A stretch of 64,000 bases of DNA from Hydractinia symbiolongicarpus (GCF_029227915.1 NC_079887.1:24675650-24739649); one strand, 5' to 3'. Shown: positions 21,541 through 29,395, numbered from the stretch's first letter. Numbers and translations are program-made. The notes: generated from the sequence alone by a model not told the origin.

Positions 21541-21562
21541 TTCTCCGCAGAAGCACTAATAT
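21534..21562. terminator. Bulged stem-loop between converging genes
   Basis: ATATTA and TAATAT pair on the outside and TTCT with AGAA on the inside over CCGC, with one-base and four-base bulges. The stop of the plus-strand gene (21538-21540) lies in the left arm and the stop of the minus-strand gene (21556-21558) in the right half. Confidence 0.4.
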
Positions 21563-22824
21563 AGTTTGCCTCTCTTATATGCCACAACAACAGCAGCAGC
21601 GGCAACGATCGCCATGTATAGATGCTTGACTACATATTCGACAACTTTTGCAGCCACTCTGAAAAAGAACGAGACAACCGTGCCAATAATCCCTGGTAGC
21701 GCCGCACCTGCCTTACCTGCTAGGTATTTCAAAAAATTTCCAAGCCTTTCCAGCAGTTTTTGCAAAAAATCCTTCCCTGCGGCACTTCCTCCTGCGCCTG
21801 TTGCGGAACCTCCACCTGTAACTGCGAGTACGATGGTGGAAATCAGTAGACCAACAGCCGCCACGATGCTAGCTATAGTAACACCTTGCTCCTTGAACAA
21901 GATTCTAAGCTTTTCAGCCAGAGATTTATCGCCTTCTGTGATTTTCATCAGCGTTTCCTTAATAGATTTCAGTTGACTCTGAATGTCAGATGATAGTAAA
22001 CCGTGTGCTTCTCGTACTGCTTCCTTTTGTTCTTGGAGTCGTTCTAGATCTTCCCTAGCCTTTTCAATGTCTTCGTTTGAGATAGTTTGCTGTTCCTCTG
22101 ATACTCCAGGTGTAGCTTTCTTTGTCTCAAGCCTTTTAACCTTGGCTTCTGCTTTGGCGATCTCGTTGTCGTAGAAGATCATCTTGCTTTTCAAGTGCTT
22201 CAGGTTATCCTTTAGCGTTTGAAGCTCGAGGTTGAGCCCTCTTCTTTCACGCTCTGTGAAGCTGGCGCCAAAAGGTGTCTCTTCTATCAGGCTCTCCGTT
22301 TCATCAAGGACGTTCTCGAGCAGCGGCATCATTTCAATATCATCGGCCTTCTGTTCAACATGAACAATCTCGTTAAGGAGTTTCTGAGCCATTGCTTTAC
22401 TGCCTTTGTTTGGTGTAGTATAGTCGGTAAACCCCAATTCTCGCAAGCGATTTGTACCTAATCTCCTCGCTATCTCGGCAACGCTCCTTAATTCACCATT
22501 CCTTTTAGTGATCTCTATGCTATCGAAAAGAAGCTGGTTTCCTTGTGCCTCAAACTCGTTATAAAATATCGCGATTGGCTGTCCCAGCTCCTCGCCAAGG
22601 TGTTCGTAAAGATCGTCGACCTTTGATTTTAGTAGCTCTTCCCTCTGTCTTGTCGTGGTGTCTCTTGCGGAGACGGTAGGCGATTGACCCTGATCCGGCG
22701 TTATCGTGCAGCTGGCATCAATGTAATTTTTCCATCTAGTATCAAACTCCTCTTTGATGTAGAACTTACGGGAACAAACACAAAGCGCACTATCGTCAGC
22801 AATATAGGTAAATCCTTGGTGCAA
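21556..22824 (-). CDS. Coiled-coil membrane protein conserved in cnidarian Polintons
   Basis: About 422 residues are read from a TTG at 22824. No in-frame ATG lies between the upstream stop (near 22874) and the conserved N-terminal part, so the true start is uncertain or mutated. Order: an N-terminal domain with CVCSRKFYIKEEFDTRW and IDASCTITPD; a DDLYEHLGEELGQPIAIFY block; and a long coiled coil at about residues 200-300 (LNLELQTLKDNLKHLKSKM onwards). An apolar segment, VTIASIVAAVGLLISTIVLAV, comes next, then a Gly/Ala-rich linker and one or two C-terminal membrane segments ending AYKRGKLY. The layout recalls a membrane-anchored virion protein. No function has been assigned that I know of. 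It diverges from the plus-strand capsid-like gene, with starts almost touching. Confidence 0.75.
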   Translation of the reverse strand: MHQGFTYIADDSALCVCSRKFYIKEEFDTRWKNYIDASCTITPDQGQSPTVSARDTTTRQREELLKSKVDDLYEHLGEELGQPIAIFYNEFEAQGNQLLFDSIEITKRNGELRSVAEIARRLGTNRLRELGFTDYTTPNKGSKAMAQKLLNEIVHVEQKADDIEMMPLLENVLDETESLIEETPFGASFTERERRGLNLELQTLKDNLKHLKSKMIFYDNEIAKAEAKVKRLETKKATPGVSEEQQTISNEDIEKAREDLERLQEQKEAVREAHGLLSSDIQSQLKSIKETLMKITEGDKSLAEKLRILFKEQGVTIASIVAAVGLLISTIVLAVTGGGSATGAGGSAAGKDFLQKLLERLGNFLKYLAGKAGAALPGIIGTVVSFFFRVAAKVVEYVVKHLYMAIVAAAAVVVAYKRGKLY

Positions 22825-22843
22825 AATCTTCGTATCACTTTGA

Positions 22844-23407
22844 ATGGCAAATGAGGTGCAAAATATTAGCGACTACAGGGTGCTCGCTACCTACAAGGAC
22901 CTATGGTTGCCCAAGTTTCATCGGGAAAACAACTTGATCCTAGAGGGGATCAATCCCAACGACGGTACAATACGCGCCCTACAGGTAAAAGCGACTGATC
23001 ATATAGGCACGGATGAGGAAAAAGCAATCGTCGCAGCCTGCGGTAGCACCTTTTGCGTGCCCTTGGGGACAATGTTTGAATTAACACGAGACTTGCCGTT
23101 CTACCAGGCAGGCTTACACGATAGGCTGCAATTCGTTATACATTTTGCATCGTACGGTTACGTTATCAAAGATGGAGGTAAGGCAGCTGTTGGATACGCC
23201 CTGTTTGTTGATTTCCGAGCATCACCTGATCATAGTGTCCACGGTTCTGGAAGGCAATTACAGAGATTGTCAGACGGTATAACCTTGCATATGAAAAAGA
23301 AGGCAGACGGAACAACGGGGGATATTAAATGCTACGTTTTCCTACTTCAAGATGCTCAGCTGAACATCTTAGATGGTAGATTTCACTCTGTGGAATACAG
23401 AAAATAA
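22844..23407 (+). CDS. Truncated major-capsid-like protein
   Basis: Open frame of 187 residues from ATG 22844. YRVLATYKDLWLPKFHR and LILEGINPNDGTIR, then FCVPLGTMFELTRDLPFYQ and LHDRLQFVIHFASYGYVIK, match in order the middle of Polinton major capsid proteins. Those have a LYxDLW block, an EGIQ-like block and an FCIPLDF-like block. A full double-jelly-roll capsid protein is roughly 400-600 residues. Here the N-terminal jelly roll is missing, and the C-terminal part (DIKCYVFLLQDAQLN onward) is short. Either an internal deletion removed the 5' end, or this is a shorter diverged capsid-type protein. It is followed directly by the next gene as TAA-ATG. Confidence 0.55.
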   Translation: MANEVQNISDYRVLATYKDLWLPKFHRENNLILEGINPNDGTIRALQVKATDHIGTDEEKAIVAACGSTFCVPLGTMFELTRDLPFYQAGLHDRLQFVIHFASYGYVIKDGGKAAVGYALFVDFRASPDHSVHGSGRQLQRLSDGITLHMKKKADGTTGDIKCYVFLLQDAQLNILDGRFHSVEYRK

Positions 23408-23794
23408 ATGGCGACCTGGGCAATCATGGCAGGAGGGGCGTTGATTAACGCTCTAGCATTCTCGGGGAGTAACTATCTGTTCAGTAAACTCGGTGGGCAT
23501 GGTAAAAAGCGTGATAAAGCAATTGAACAACTTCAAGCAGCTCAAACACAGTGGGTACGTGACAGGCAGGCAAAGATCGATTGGTATAACCATCAACGAG
23601 AGCTGAAAAGGCAAGCTGGAGAGAGCTTGAAGGAGCTCGATGAAGGTATGAGAGACTATTACATCGCAACGATCGAGAAGGCTCCTAAGTTATCGGACTT
23701 CCACACGCCCAGCAAACAGCAACAAGACGGCGAGCTGACGTTTATCGTAGGATCCTTAGCCCTCCTTGGTTTTGCAGTGTACAAGTTCGCCTAG
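23408..23794 (+). CDS. Small conserved Polinton membrane protein (128 aa)
   Basis: Starts at ATG 23408 immediately after the TAA of the capsid-like gene (AAATAAATG). N-terminal apolar glycine-rich segment (AIMAGGALINALAFSGSNY), a basic amphipathic middle (QTQWVRDRQAKIDWYNHQR), then KAPKLSDFHTPSKQQQDGEL and a C-terminal membrane segment, FIVGSLALLGFAVYKFA. SDF(H/Y)xPSxxQxxGEL followed by a terminal TM is a signature I know from an uncharacterised family of cnidarian Polinton proteins. Unbroken. Likely a particle protein, since it shares an operon-like pair with the capsid-like ORF. Confidence 0.75.
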   Translation: MATWAIMAGGALINALAFSGSNYLFSKLGGHGKKRDKAIEQLQAAQTQWVRDRQAKIDWYNHQRELKRQAGESLKELDEGMRDYYIATIEKAPKLSDFHTPSKQQQDGELTFIVGSLALLGFAVYKFA

Positions 23795-23841
23795 CGTCTC
23801 CACAGGAGTTATATGTAAAATGTTTTCGATATGTAATAAAC

Positions 23842-24840
23842 ATGTCGAATATTCCCACAGAGAAGGAAAAATTAAACAAATTGTACTATCAGCTCACACA
23901 TCTCTGGATCGGAAACGAAGCCATTGAAAAACTTGTTGAACTTAGTGGTTTGTCTGTGAAAAAAGTCAAAATCTACCTTGCCCACCAGGCCTTCTGGCAG
24001 CTTCACATTCCAGGGCCAAAGGTGGTAAAACATCCTCATTACACCGTTACCGTTCCAAATGCAGTACATCAATGGATTTGCTTAGCATGCCTCATGACAA
24101 AGTCTATAGCAACGTGTACAAATACATTCTTACTGGAATTGACATTGCCAGCAGGTTCAAAGTGGCGAGACCCCTGCGAACAAAAAAGGCTGCAGAAGTG
24201 GCCAAAATGATCGAGGACATTTACAAGGCCAGAACCTTGACGTGGCCCGAGACTGTCATGATAGAACAGGAACCGAGTTCCTTGCAGACGTTACAGAGAC
24301 CTTTAAAAAGCATGACGTCAAGATCGACAGGACGGTGACAAAGTACCATCATAGACACACTGACTTTGTGGAAAACTTCAACAAGCAGCTCGCGAGACGT
24401 CTCTTCAAGGCTCAAGATGCTCAAGAGCTCAACGAAGAGGTTAAGGTCTCGACGATATGGGTCAAGCAACTCTACAAAATTGTCGATCAGATGAACAACA
24501 CCAAAACCGCTGGAATCAAGATGAAACCAAACGATGCAGTCAAACTTGACGAAGTTCCACAAAAAGCGAGTTATAAGCCTGACAAGAAGCCTCTGGCAGG
24601 AGATGGTCTCTACCGATATTTGATGCAACCTGGTGAAGAGCATGGAGATCAGAGAAGACGTGCAACTGACATGATTTGGTCGAAAAAAAAACGTTCCGTT
24701 TGGACCGCATCGTCAACAAACCAGACAACCGAACGATGTACTACCTTGCAGATGGTCTAGAGCGTGTGTTTGTGAAAGAAGAGCTTTTGCGGGTTCCTGA
24801 AGACACGAAGCTGCCTCCGGAGTATGTTAAGGAATGGTAA
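23842..24840 (+). pseudogene. Polinton integrase (rve), three frameshifts
   Basis: Starts at ATG 23842 after AATAAAC. The N-terminal helical domain (VELSGLSVKKVKIYLAHQAFW) and VPNAVHQ are in frame one. The frame then loses one base near 24070 and continues with DLLSMPHDKVYSN, holding the first catalytic Asp, up to EDIYKA. A second one-base loss near 24260 leads to DRTGTEFLADV (second Asp) and HTDFVENFNKQL (catalytic Glu). A third break, in a run of nine A at 24682-24690, is followed by FRLDRIVNK and VFVKEELLRVPED to the TAA at 24838-24840. The total length of about 333 residues suits Polinton integrases, and all three DDE residues are visible. Integrases of this type insert the linear element. 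As read, the gene cannot make a full protein. Confidence 0.85.
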
Positions 24841-24868
24841 ATTTCACGAGCCAGATGACCATTTCACA

Positions 24869-24891
24869 GGTTCCCCCGTACCGGGGGAACC
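24869..24891. terminator. GC-rich perfect stem-loop between converging genes
   Basis: GGTTCCCCCG and CGGGGGAACC form a perfect 10-bp stem over TAC. It lies 29 bp after the integrase stop and 83 bp after the stop of the minus-strand gene ending at 24974. It is the strongest intergenic hairpin of the element. Confidence 0.6.
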
Positions 24892-24973
24892 GCTCAGTTG
24901 ATACCCATAAGCGTAGTTAATGTGAACCTACGGCTTACATTTACCAACATAAGGTCTTAGTCATCAGAGTCAG

Positions 24974-25506
24974 TCAAACAAGGCGGGTATAATCATAAGG
25001 AGCTAGAGTGTAGAATGGATAGCCATTGACGATTCCCTTGATAACACTTGGCTCGCTATCAAGGTCGATGATGTCAACTAAACGTCTATCTTCAATAGGA
25101 AATTTGAGTATGTCACCAATTTTCTCCAAGTCCGCCAGATCCGAGAGCCTTAAGTCCTTATCCTTGATAATCTCGTAACATACTACAACCCTCTACACCT
25201 TTGTGGAGACGATATGCAGACCCCGGTCTTCAATATCGATCTCGAGCACTTCATCTTTGAGATCGTCATCTATATATTCCGTCGGGATTGCTGCCACGGC
25301 TTCTCTCCTGATTGCACTCTATTCAAAAGCTCGTCATCATCTGGATATACAAACCCCTCGTAGTACTCCCCATTTCGAAATCTAAAATTTTCCAAACACT
25401 GCAAACAATAACCGGTAGTAGATCCTGCCTTGATGCAGCATCTCAGTACAGGTACCTGAACATCGTAAAAGTTTCTAAGTTGCAAGCTCTCTACATAGGC
25501 CTCCAT
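24974..25506 (-). pseudogene. Cys-rich Polinton protein of unknown function, broken
   Basis: ATG 25506 sits behind a run of A. The frame reads MEAYVESLQLRNFYD, VPVLRCCIKAGSTTGYCLQC, then YYEGFVYPDDDELLNRVQSG, and stops at 25270. A shift of frame near 25280 continues with EYIDDDLKDEVLEIDIEDRG. One in-frame TAG follows at 25193-25195, then VVVCYEIIKDKDLRLSDL and DIIDLDSEPSVIKGIVNG, ending at 24974-24976. The total is about 175 residues. The CC-x9-CxxC cluster may bind a metal. The acidic middle and the fixed order after the break show the pieces belong together. I do not recognise the family. It lies between the integrase (converging) and the BRO gene. Confidence 0.55.
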
Positions 25507-25518
25507 TTTTTTTTCTTA

Positions 25519-25543
25519 AAGTGTTAACTATCTTTTAACACTT
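25519..25543. terminator. Stem-loop downstream of the BRO gene
   Basis: AAGTGTTAA and TTAACACTT form a perfect 9-bp stem over seven bases. It lies about 50 bp past the BRO stop at 25594 and 13 bp before the start of the next minus-strand gene. Confidence 0.5.
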
Positions 25544-25593
25544 GAAGTGGTCACGGAAGCTTTGTCTACAGCCTTGGTGAGTAGTTATCAGAG

Positions 25594-26394
25594 CTAAGCC
25601 ATGTCAATGTCGAACATTCCCTCAAACAACTCACGCGTATCATCGTCGGGCAGGGTAAAGTGGTTTTTGTAAGAGTTCGCAGACCCTAGGGTGTCCTACT
25701 TAAACCGACACCAGGTGTGTATCGCGTTAGGATCGTCACATCTCCCGAGTATAGTGCTCTCGGGGTACTTTGTCATCAGTATACCCATGCTCTTGCCCAG
25801 CTGTCTACGCTGACATCTGATCATGTAGTAGGGATGCTTATCATGAGGATGGTTCTTGTCAACCACGCATAGCACGTTGTCATATTGATGCCGATGCGGG
25901 ACGTGTCTTTCTCGTAGTTCAACGATTTCTTCGTCCCTCTCCTGGAGGTCGTCCTATAGGTTGGCAATGGTCACGTCCCTTTGATCGAGATCAGACGCAA
26001 GGAGCGCCAGGGCTATATCTTTTTCTTCGATGATTGCGGCAAGCTTTCGCATTTCTTTGGGTAGCACCTCTTCAACAACCCAATCCAAAAATGGTTCTGC
26101 CTTGGATTTCTTACACTTTAAAAGGAAGCAATAGAGACCGGGTTCTGTCAGTAACATCATGTCTGGATGAAGGGGGTCGATATCGACCCCCTTGTCTTCT
26201 GCGGTACTTTTATCCTCCCAGGCCCGCTTTACATGCTTCTCCGGTACATGTGCCTGAATAGCTTTTCTACCATTATGATTATCGTTATAGCCGACAGCTC
26301 TTCACACGTCTTTGGCTACGAGGCATTGGCCTCCTTCCTTAATGTATAAAGAACGAACTTTGCTGCCTTCGAAAAAATTACTGACCAAGGACAT
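25594..26394 (-). pseudogene. BRO-N domain protein with three in-frame stops
   Basis: From ATG 26394 (behind TATAAGAAAG) one frame runs 266 codons to 25594-25596. It reads FFEGSKVRSLYIKEGGQCLV, AKDV, TGA (26302-26304), RAVGYNDNHNGRKAIQAHVP, then MLLTEPGLYCFLLKCKKSKA and EPFLDWVVEEVLPKEMRKL. That is the BRO-N domain of baculovirus-repeated-ORF proteins. A coiled stretch follows with TAG at 25954-25956. A C-terminal domain (DNVLCVVDKNHPHDKHPYYM) follows, with TAG at 25696-25698 before its last part. The frame is never lost, only stopped, and each stop is one substitution from a sense codon. BRO-N domains bind DNA and are frequent in insect and large DNA viruses and their relatives. A 24-bp perfect palindrome lies inside the coding part. 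Confidence 0.8.
26170..26193. repeat. 24-bp perfect palindrome inside the BRO gene
   Basis: AAGGGGGTCGAT is followed at once by its complement, ATCGACCCCCTT. On the minus strand it encodes the acidic stretch KGVDIDPL of the BRO reading frame. Unlike the other strong hairpins of the element it is not at a gene end. Confidence 0.85.
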
Positions 26395-26426
26395 CTTTCT
26401 TATACACGCCAAGGCTCAACGAGGAA

Positions 26427-27468
26427 TCAGTTTTCTAGTAGAGCCAAGTTTTGCTCGAAATTATCCCATACCTTCACCAAAGACTTGCAGACCATCGTGT
26501 AAAGTAACGATGGTCTCTCTTCAAACATCTTAACAGCCTGAATGTAATGGAACGAACTAAGCAAAACTGGAAAGAGACTCATTCCACTCTCCGCAAGTAC
26601 ATGTGAGATAACGAGCCTACATAGCCTCCCGTTCCCATCTTCGAATGGATTGATATTAATCAAGTCTATGAACAACCTCACTCCGTTCCATATCGGATCG
26701 TCAGTCTCTGTAGAGTAGTATCGATCCAGGGCTTCTGTCACTAACCTTGGGATTGCAGAAACAGGGGCAAATTCGTGATAACCAGCGTATACCTTAGTCG
26801 TCCTGTATTTTCCCGTCAGCACGGGTTTGCCGCTCTTGTGTTTTTCTCCGCGCATCATGATCTCATGGACAGTCTGGATTTTGTCAGGCGTGAGGCGTCC
26901 CACACTGTGCTGCATCCAGTTTAGAGCGAGCATAAAGTTTATCATCTGCCTTTTGAAATTTTTCGTCTTGCCGTCAAGATATGCGTCTTCAGGATCTTGC
27001 ATCAGGTTCCAAGTCTCAGTTGCTAAAAAAGTTGGGGCCTACCTCTCCTTCGGATATATAGGTTCCGTACGCGAACAGGGCTTCCCACCCTTTTAGAAAT
27101 TCCTCTACGTATGCGTGGTTTTTCCGGCTTTGCGAGAGTTCGGCTAGCGTCGCAGTCTTTCTCAAAATATTCTGGTACTCGACCTCGTCTGCCATCCAAT
27201 GCTGTATTTTCAATTTTTCCATTTCATTAAATATCTGGTGCCAAGGCTCAGCTAGGGATTTTGTGATTCACAAAATATCACAAAATAACGAGGTCCAATA
27301 ACCAACACCAAGCTGAGGAAGCCATGGATATTTTTTGCATAACTCTTCAATATCCCGAGTCGTGTTTACCAGTTTGCTGTCATCGTCATCATTCACTGCA
27401 TCTATCAGTTTGCTGTGGGCTCTCAAAAGAGCTTGATACACAACTTTAATTACGCTCTCATTATCCAT
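26427..27468 (-). pseudogene. Fic-domain protein, broken, catalytic His replaced
   Basis: ATG 27468 follows ATAATAAAAG. The first 66 codons (helical, ending PQLGVGYWTSLFCDIL) meet TGA at 27268-27270. The same frame stays open through ITKSLAEPWHQIFNEMEKLK and EEFLKGWEALFAYGTYISEG. A break in a six-base A/T run near 27030 moves to the frame 27002-26427. That frame holds the Fic core: GKYRTTKVYAGYHEFAPVS, then INPFEDGNGRLCR and LFPVLLSSFHYIQAVK. Fic enzymes AMPylate or otherwise modify proteins, using the His of HPFxDGNGR; here that position is Asn (AAT, one base from a His codon). The total would be about 347 residues. Fic genes occur in other cnidarian Polintons as I recall; a role in controlling the host is inference only. 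Confidence 0.8.
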
Positions 27469-27499
27469 CTTTTATTATATGTAAAACTGTATCTGGCTG

Positions 27500-27523
27500 A
27501 GGGTGGACAGATCTGTCCACCCT
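27500..27523. terminator. 24-bp perfect palindrome after the ATPase gene
   Basis: AGGGTGGACAGA is followed directly by its complement, TCTGTCCACCCT. It lies 60 bp past the ATPase stop at 27583 and 32 bp before the start of the Fic gene, in the same place as the other gene-end hairpins. Confidence 0.5.
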
Positions 27524-27582
27524 TTGGAGGTCAACAACAGCGTCACCTTTCCGTATTTTGTACCAGCTCCTGCGAGGCCCGT

Positions 27583-28173
27583 CTAGGCGATCTTGTAACT
27601 TCTAGGATGCTCCAGTCTTACGTACAAGCATGCATGCTTGGACTTTTTCAATTCAGTCTTGATAGTCTCCCAGTCGTTGATCATATTTGTCTCTTCGTCT
27701 ACCATTTTCATGTCGCTCCTTTCCGAGGGGTACCACATGAATAGCTGCTTTTTTTGCCTTCGAAGGTTCTTCGGGATGGCCGTGTAGCTTTGAGTGAGTA
27801 ACCAGAGACTGTGTTTGCGATGTCTACCGCTTATGGCAAGCTCAAGCAGGGATTGACGTTTTTTGTCGAGACTCTCGTCAGCTATCATATCGTCAATGAT
27901 AAAGAGCGTCTCTTCGACCGCCAGCAACGACGACAGTTTTTGGATCCACTCGAACAGCTGCTCCTTGGGCTCCACCAAGGACACGTAGTCATCTTTCCAT
28001 AGCGAGGACCTCTCGAGATAGGTCTTGTTCCAGCGTAGAGTAGGGCAGAGAATTACAATATTGTCAAAAAGATGTCTGTACTCGTTCTCAAGGAGGTCGA
28101 GCACTCGTTGGGTCTTGCCGCAACTTGTAGACCCGGTGAAGATTGTCGTATTGGGGTCTTTGATAAGAGTCAT
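27583..28173 (-). CDS. Genome-packaging ATPase (A32/FtsK-HerA type)
   Basis: Intact frame of 196 residues from ATG 28173, preceded by GAATAAAT. Walker A is GSTSCGKT at residues 14-21 and Walker B is LFIIDDM near residue 90. A sensor-like region, LWLLTQSYTAIPKNLRRQKK, lies near 124-143, and it ends CLYVRLEHPRSYKIA. Length and motifs suit the Polinton/virophage packaging ATPase related to poxvirus A32, which pumps the element's DNA into a capsid. It is the best-preserved enzyme of this copy and sits in its usual company of small virion genes. The next gene in the same direction begins about 115 bp further on, after a palindrome. Confidence 0.9.
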   Translation of the reverse strand: MTLIKDPNTTIFTGSTSCGKTQRVLDLLENEYRHLFDNIVILCPTLRWNKTYLERSSLWKDDYVSLVEPKEQLFEWIQKLSSLLAVEETLFIIDDMIADESLDKKRQSLLELAISGRHRKHSLWLLTQSYTAIPKNLRRQKKQLFMWYPSERSDMKMVDEETNMINDWETIKTELKKSKHACLYVRLEHPRSYKIA

Positions 28174-28185
28174 ATTTATTCAAAG

Positions 28186-28431
28186 CTAGACTTTCGGAGG
28201 CATTAGGGAACGTTTATACCACTGATGTTTTGTCGCGTAATCGTCGAATATTATCGCTCCTGTATTATAGCCAGCGAGCTTCAAGCCGTCCGACATGTCC
28301 ATCTTAGACCCCGGTCTAGAAACTCCCAGAACTTGTTTCCCGCCTAGCGCCAAGAAAATAGTATAGGATACTAGTCTACCAGCTTCCCACAAGGAATCAA
28401 CTATTTCTTTCTCATACTCTTTGGTGCTCAT
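28186..28431 (-). CDS. Small conserved Polinton protein (81 aa)
   Basis: ATG 28431 behind TTAATAA. The protein has an acidic N-terminus, an apolar stretch AGRLVSYTIFLALGGKQVLG, then a C-terminal part with KLAGYNTGAIIFDDYATKHQ and WYKRSLMPPKV. A short membrane-leaning protein with this arrangement is common next to the ATPase in cnidarian Polintons; its function is unknown. It lies 10 bp after the previous gene's stop and 12 bp before the ATPase start, so the three genes may share a transcript. Confidence 0.65.
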   Translation of the reverse strand: MSTKEYEKEIVDSLWEAGRLVSYTIFLALGGKQVLGVSRPGSKMDMSDGLKLAGYNTGAIIFDDYATKHQWYKRSLMPPKV

Positions 28432-28441
28432 TTATTAAGGT

Positions 28442-28804
28442 TTATCGCATGTGAAAAATGTCAAATTTCGAAGGCTTTTGCTGCTGAGACGGCCCTTCCG
28501 CTGACACGCGTGCTCCTGCGGCGACGCTAGGCTTCTTACGTATATAATAGACTACCACGCAAACGGCAAGAACGGCAATACCTCCAGCGCCATAGAGATA
28601 TGCACTGAATTTGTGAGGACCTGCGATAGATTCCTGACCCTCTTGCGAAGTACTTGCTGGGGTACTTGAATTCTCACTTGTCTCGACCCGAGCATGTACT
28701 TGCTTCAACTTGGCCTTGTTTGCCCTGTTCCATTCTGCAAGTCTCTTGCCAGCAGCCACACGACCCTCATTCTTTTTGGTTATGACTTGGTTTGATTCAC
28801 TCAT
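28442..28804 (-). CDS. Single-pass membrane protein (120 aa)
   Basis: ATG 28804 is preceded by AAATAA. A basic N-terminal helix (GRVAAGKRLAEWNRANKAKL) is followed by a Ser/Thr/Gln-rich linker. One membrane segment lies at about residues 74-90 (AGGIAVLAVCVVVYYIR), and a polar, Pro/Gln-rich C-terminal tail follows. The GKRLAEWNR motif plus a single TM resembles a known uncharacterised Polinton family. Probably a particle or membrane protein. Unbroken. Confidence 0.7.
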   Translation of the reverse strand: MSESNQVITKKNEGRVAAGKRLAEWNRANKAKLKQVHARVETSENSSTPASTSQEGQESIAGPHKFSAYLYGAGGIAVLAVCVVVYYIRKKPSVAAGARVSAEGPSQQQKPSKFDIFHMR

Positions 28805-28824
28805 TTATTTGTAAGTCGTGAGAC

Positions 28825-28845
28825 GTACAAAAATCTTTTTTGTAC
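28825..28845. terminator. Stem-loop directly after a minus-strand stop
   Basis: GTACAAAAA and TTTTTGTAC form a perfect 9-bp stem over TCT. It begins 1 bp past the TGA of the gene ending at 28847. Confidence 0.55.
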
Positions 28846-28846
28846 A

Positions 28847-29395
28847 TCAAGACGGTTTCTGCTCTGCGAAACTTGGTTCTATTTCATCCGGCACATCTTT
28901 TCGCAGTTTGATTTGCGCTTGACGCTCCTCGGCAATTTCGCTGAATTTTTTCCAGTTCAGATGGTTGAAAACTGTGCCAAACAGAGAGACAGGAGCGAGC
29001 CATAGTCCGCACTTTTCATACATGTATGACCCTGGAACTTCCATCGGAGAGTTCCCTGTGAACGATGGCAATTTCTCCGTTACATTACCAATCAACTCTG
29101 AAGTCGAGTTTTGAATCAGAAAGTTTGCGTTTATGTCGCTCATCATGGTCTGAAAATTGTCAACACCTGACATTTTCGACAGCAAGTCTTTTGCTGCTGT
29201 TTTTTGCGCTTGTGCCTCGAGCTTCTTCAAGAGGTTGTCAAGTTGTTTCTCTGTCGCTTTATCCAGCAACTCAGGCGTCCACTGCTTTTTTCCCAGAGAG
29301 TTGACGAGACTCATGTTTTGCTTGACTTTTTCCCGCTTTCTCATTGCTGGTGACGGTGTGTCTAAGACGTCTAAAATTTCATTCAGTTCTGACAT
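28847..29395 (-). CDS. Polinton protein of unknown function (182 aa)
   Basis: The open frame extends further upstream, but ATG 29395 (MSELNEILDVLDTPSP) is the likely start. AATAAAAGTT stands just before it, and the upstream extension reads like non-coding DNA. A helical, charged N-terminal half (WTPELLDKATEKQLDNLLKK) leads to an apolar-leaning C-terminal half with KCGLWLAPVSLFGTVFNHLN and a charged end. I recall similar short proteins starting with a DxPSP motif in other Polintons. No function is assigned. It follows the polymerase in the same direction. Confidence 0.65.
   Translation of the reverse strand: MSELNEILDVLDTPSPAMRKREKVKQNMSLVNSLGKKQWTPELLDKATEKQLDNLLKKLEAQAQKTAAKDLLSKMSGVDNFQTMMSDINANFLIQNSTSELIGNVTEKLPSFTGNSPMEVPGSYMYEKCGLWLAPVSLFGTVFNHLNWKKFSEIAEERQAQIKLRKDVPDEIEPSFAEQKPS

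Noticed and set aside
21566-22461. Plus-strand ORFs opposite the 422-aa gene
   Set aside because: Shadows of the conserved coiled-coil gene; Ala/Ser-rich translations typical of the reverse strand.
23791-23812. CTCC-ACA-GGAG hairpin after the 128-aa gene
   Set aside because: Only four base pairs; too weak to count with the other gene-end hairpins.
25594-26394. Stop-codon recoding (alternative code or selenocysteine) in the BRO gene
   Set aside because: Both TGA and TAG occur, other genes of the element also have frameshifts, and intact genes end normally; decay is simpler.
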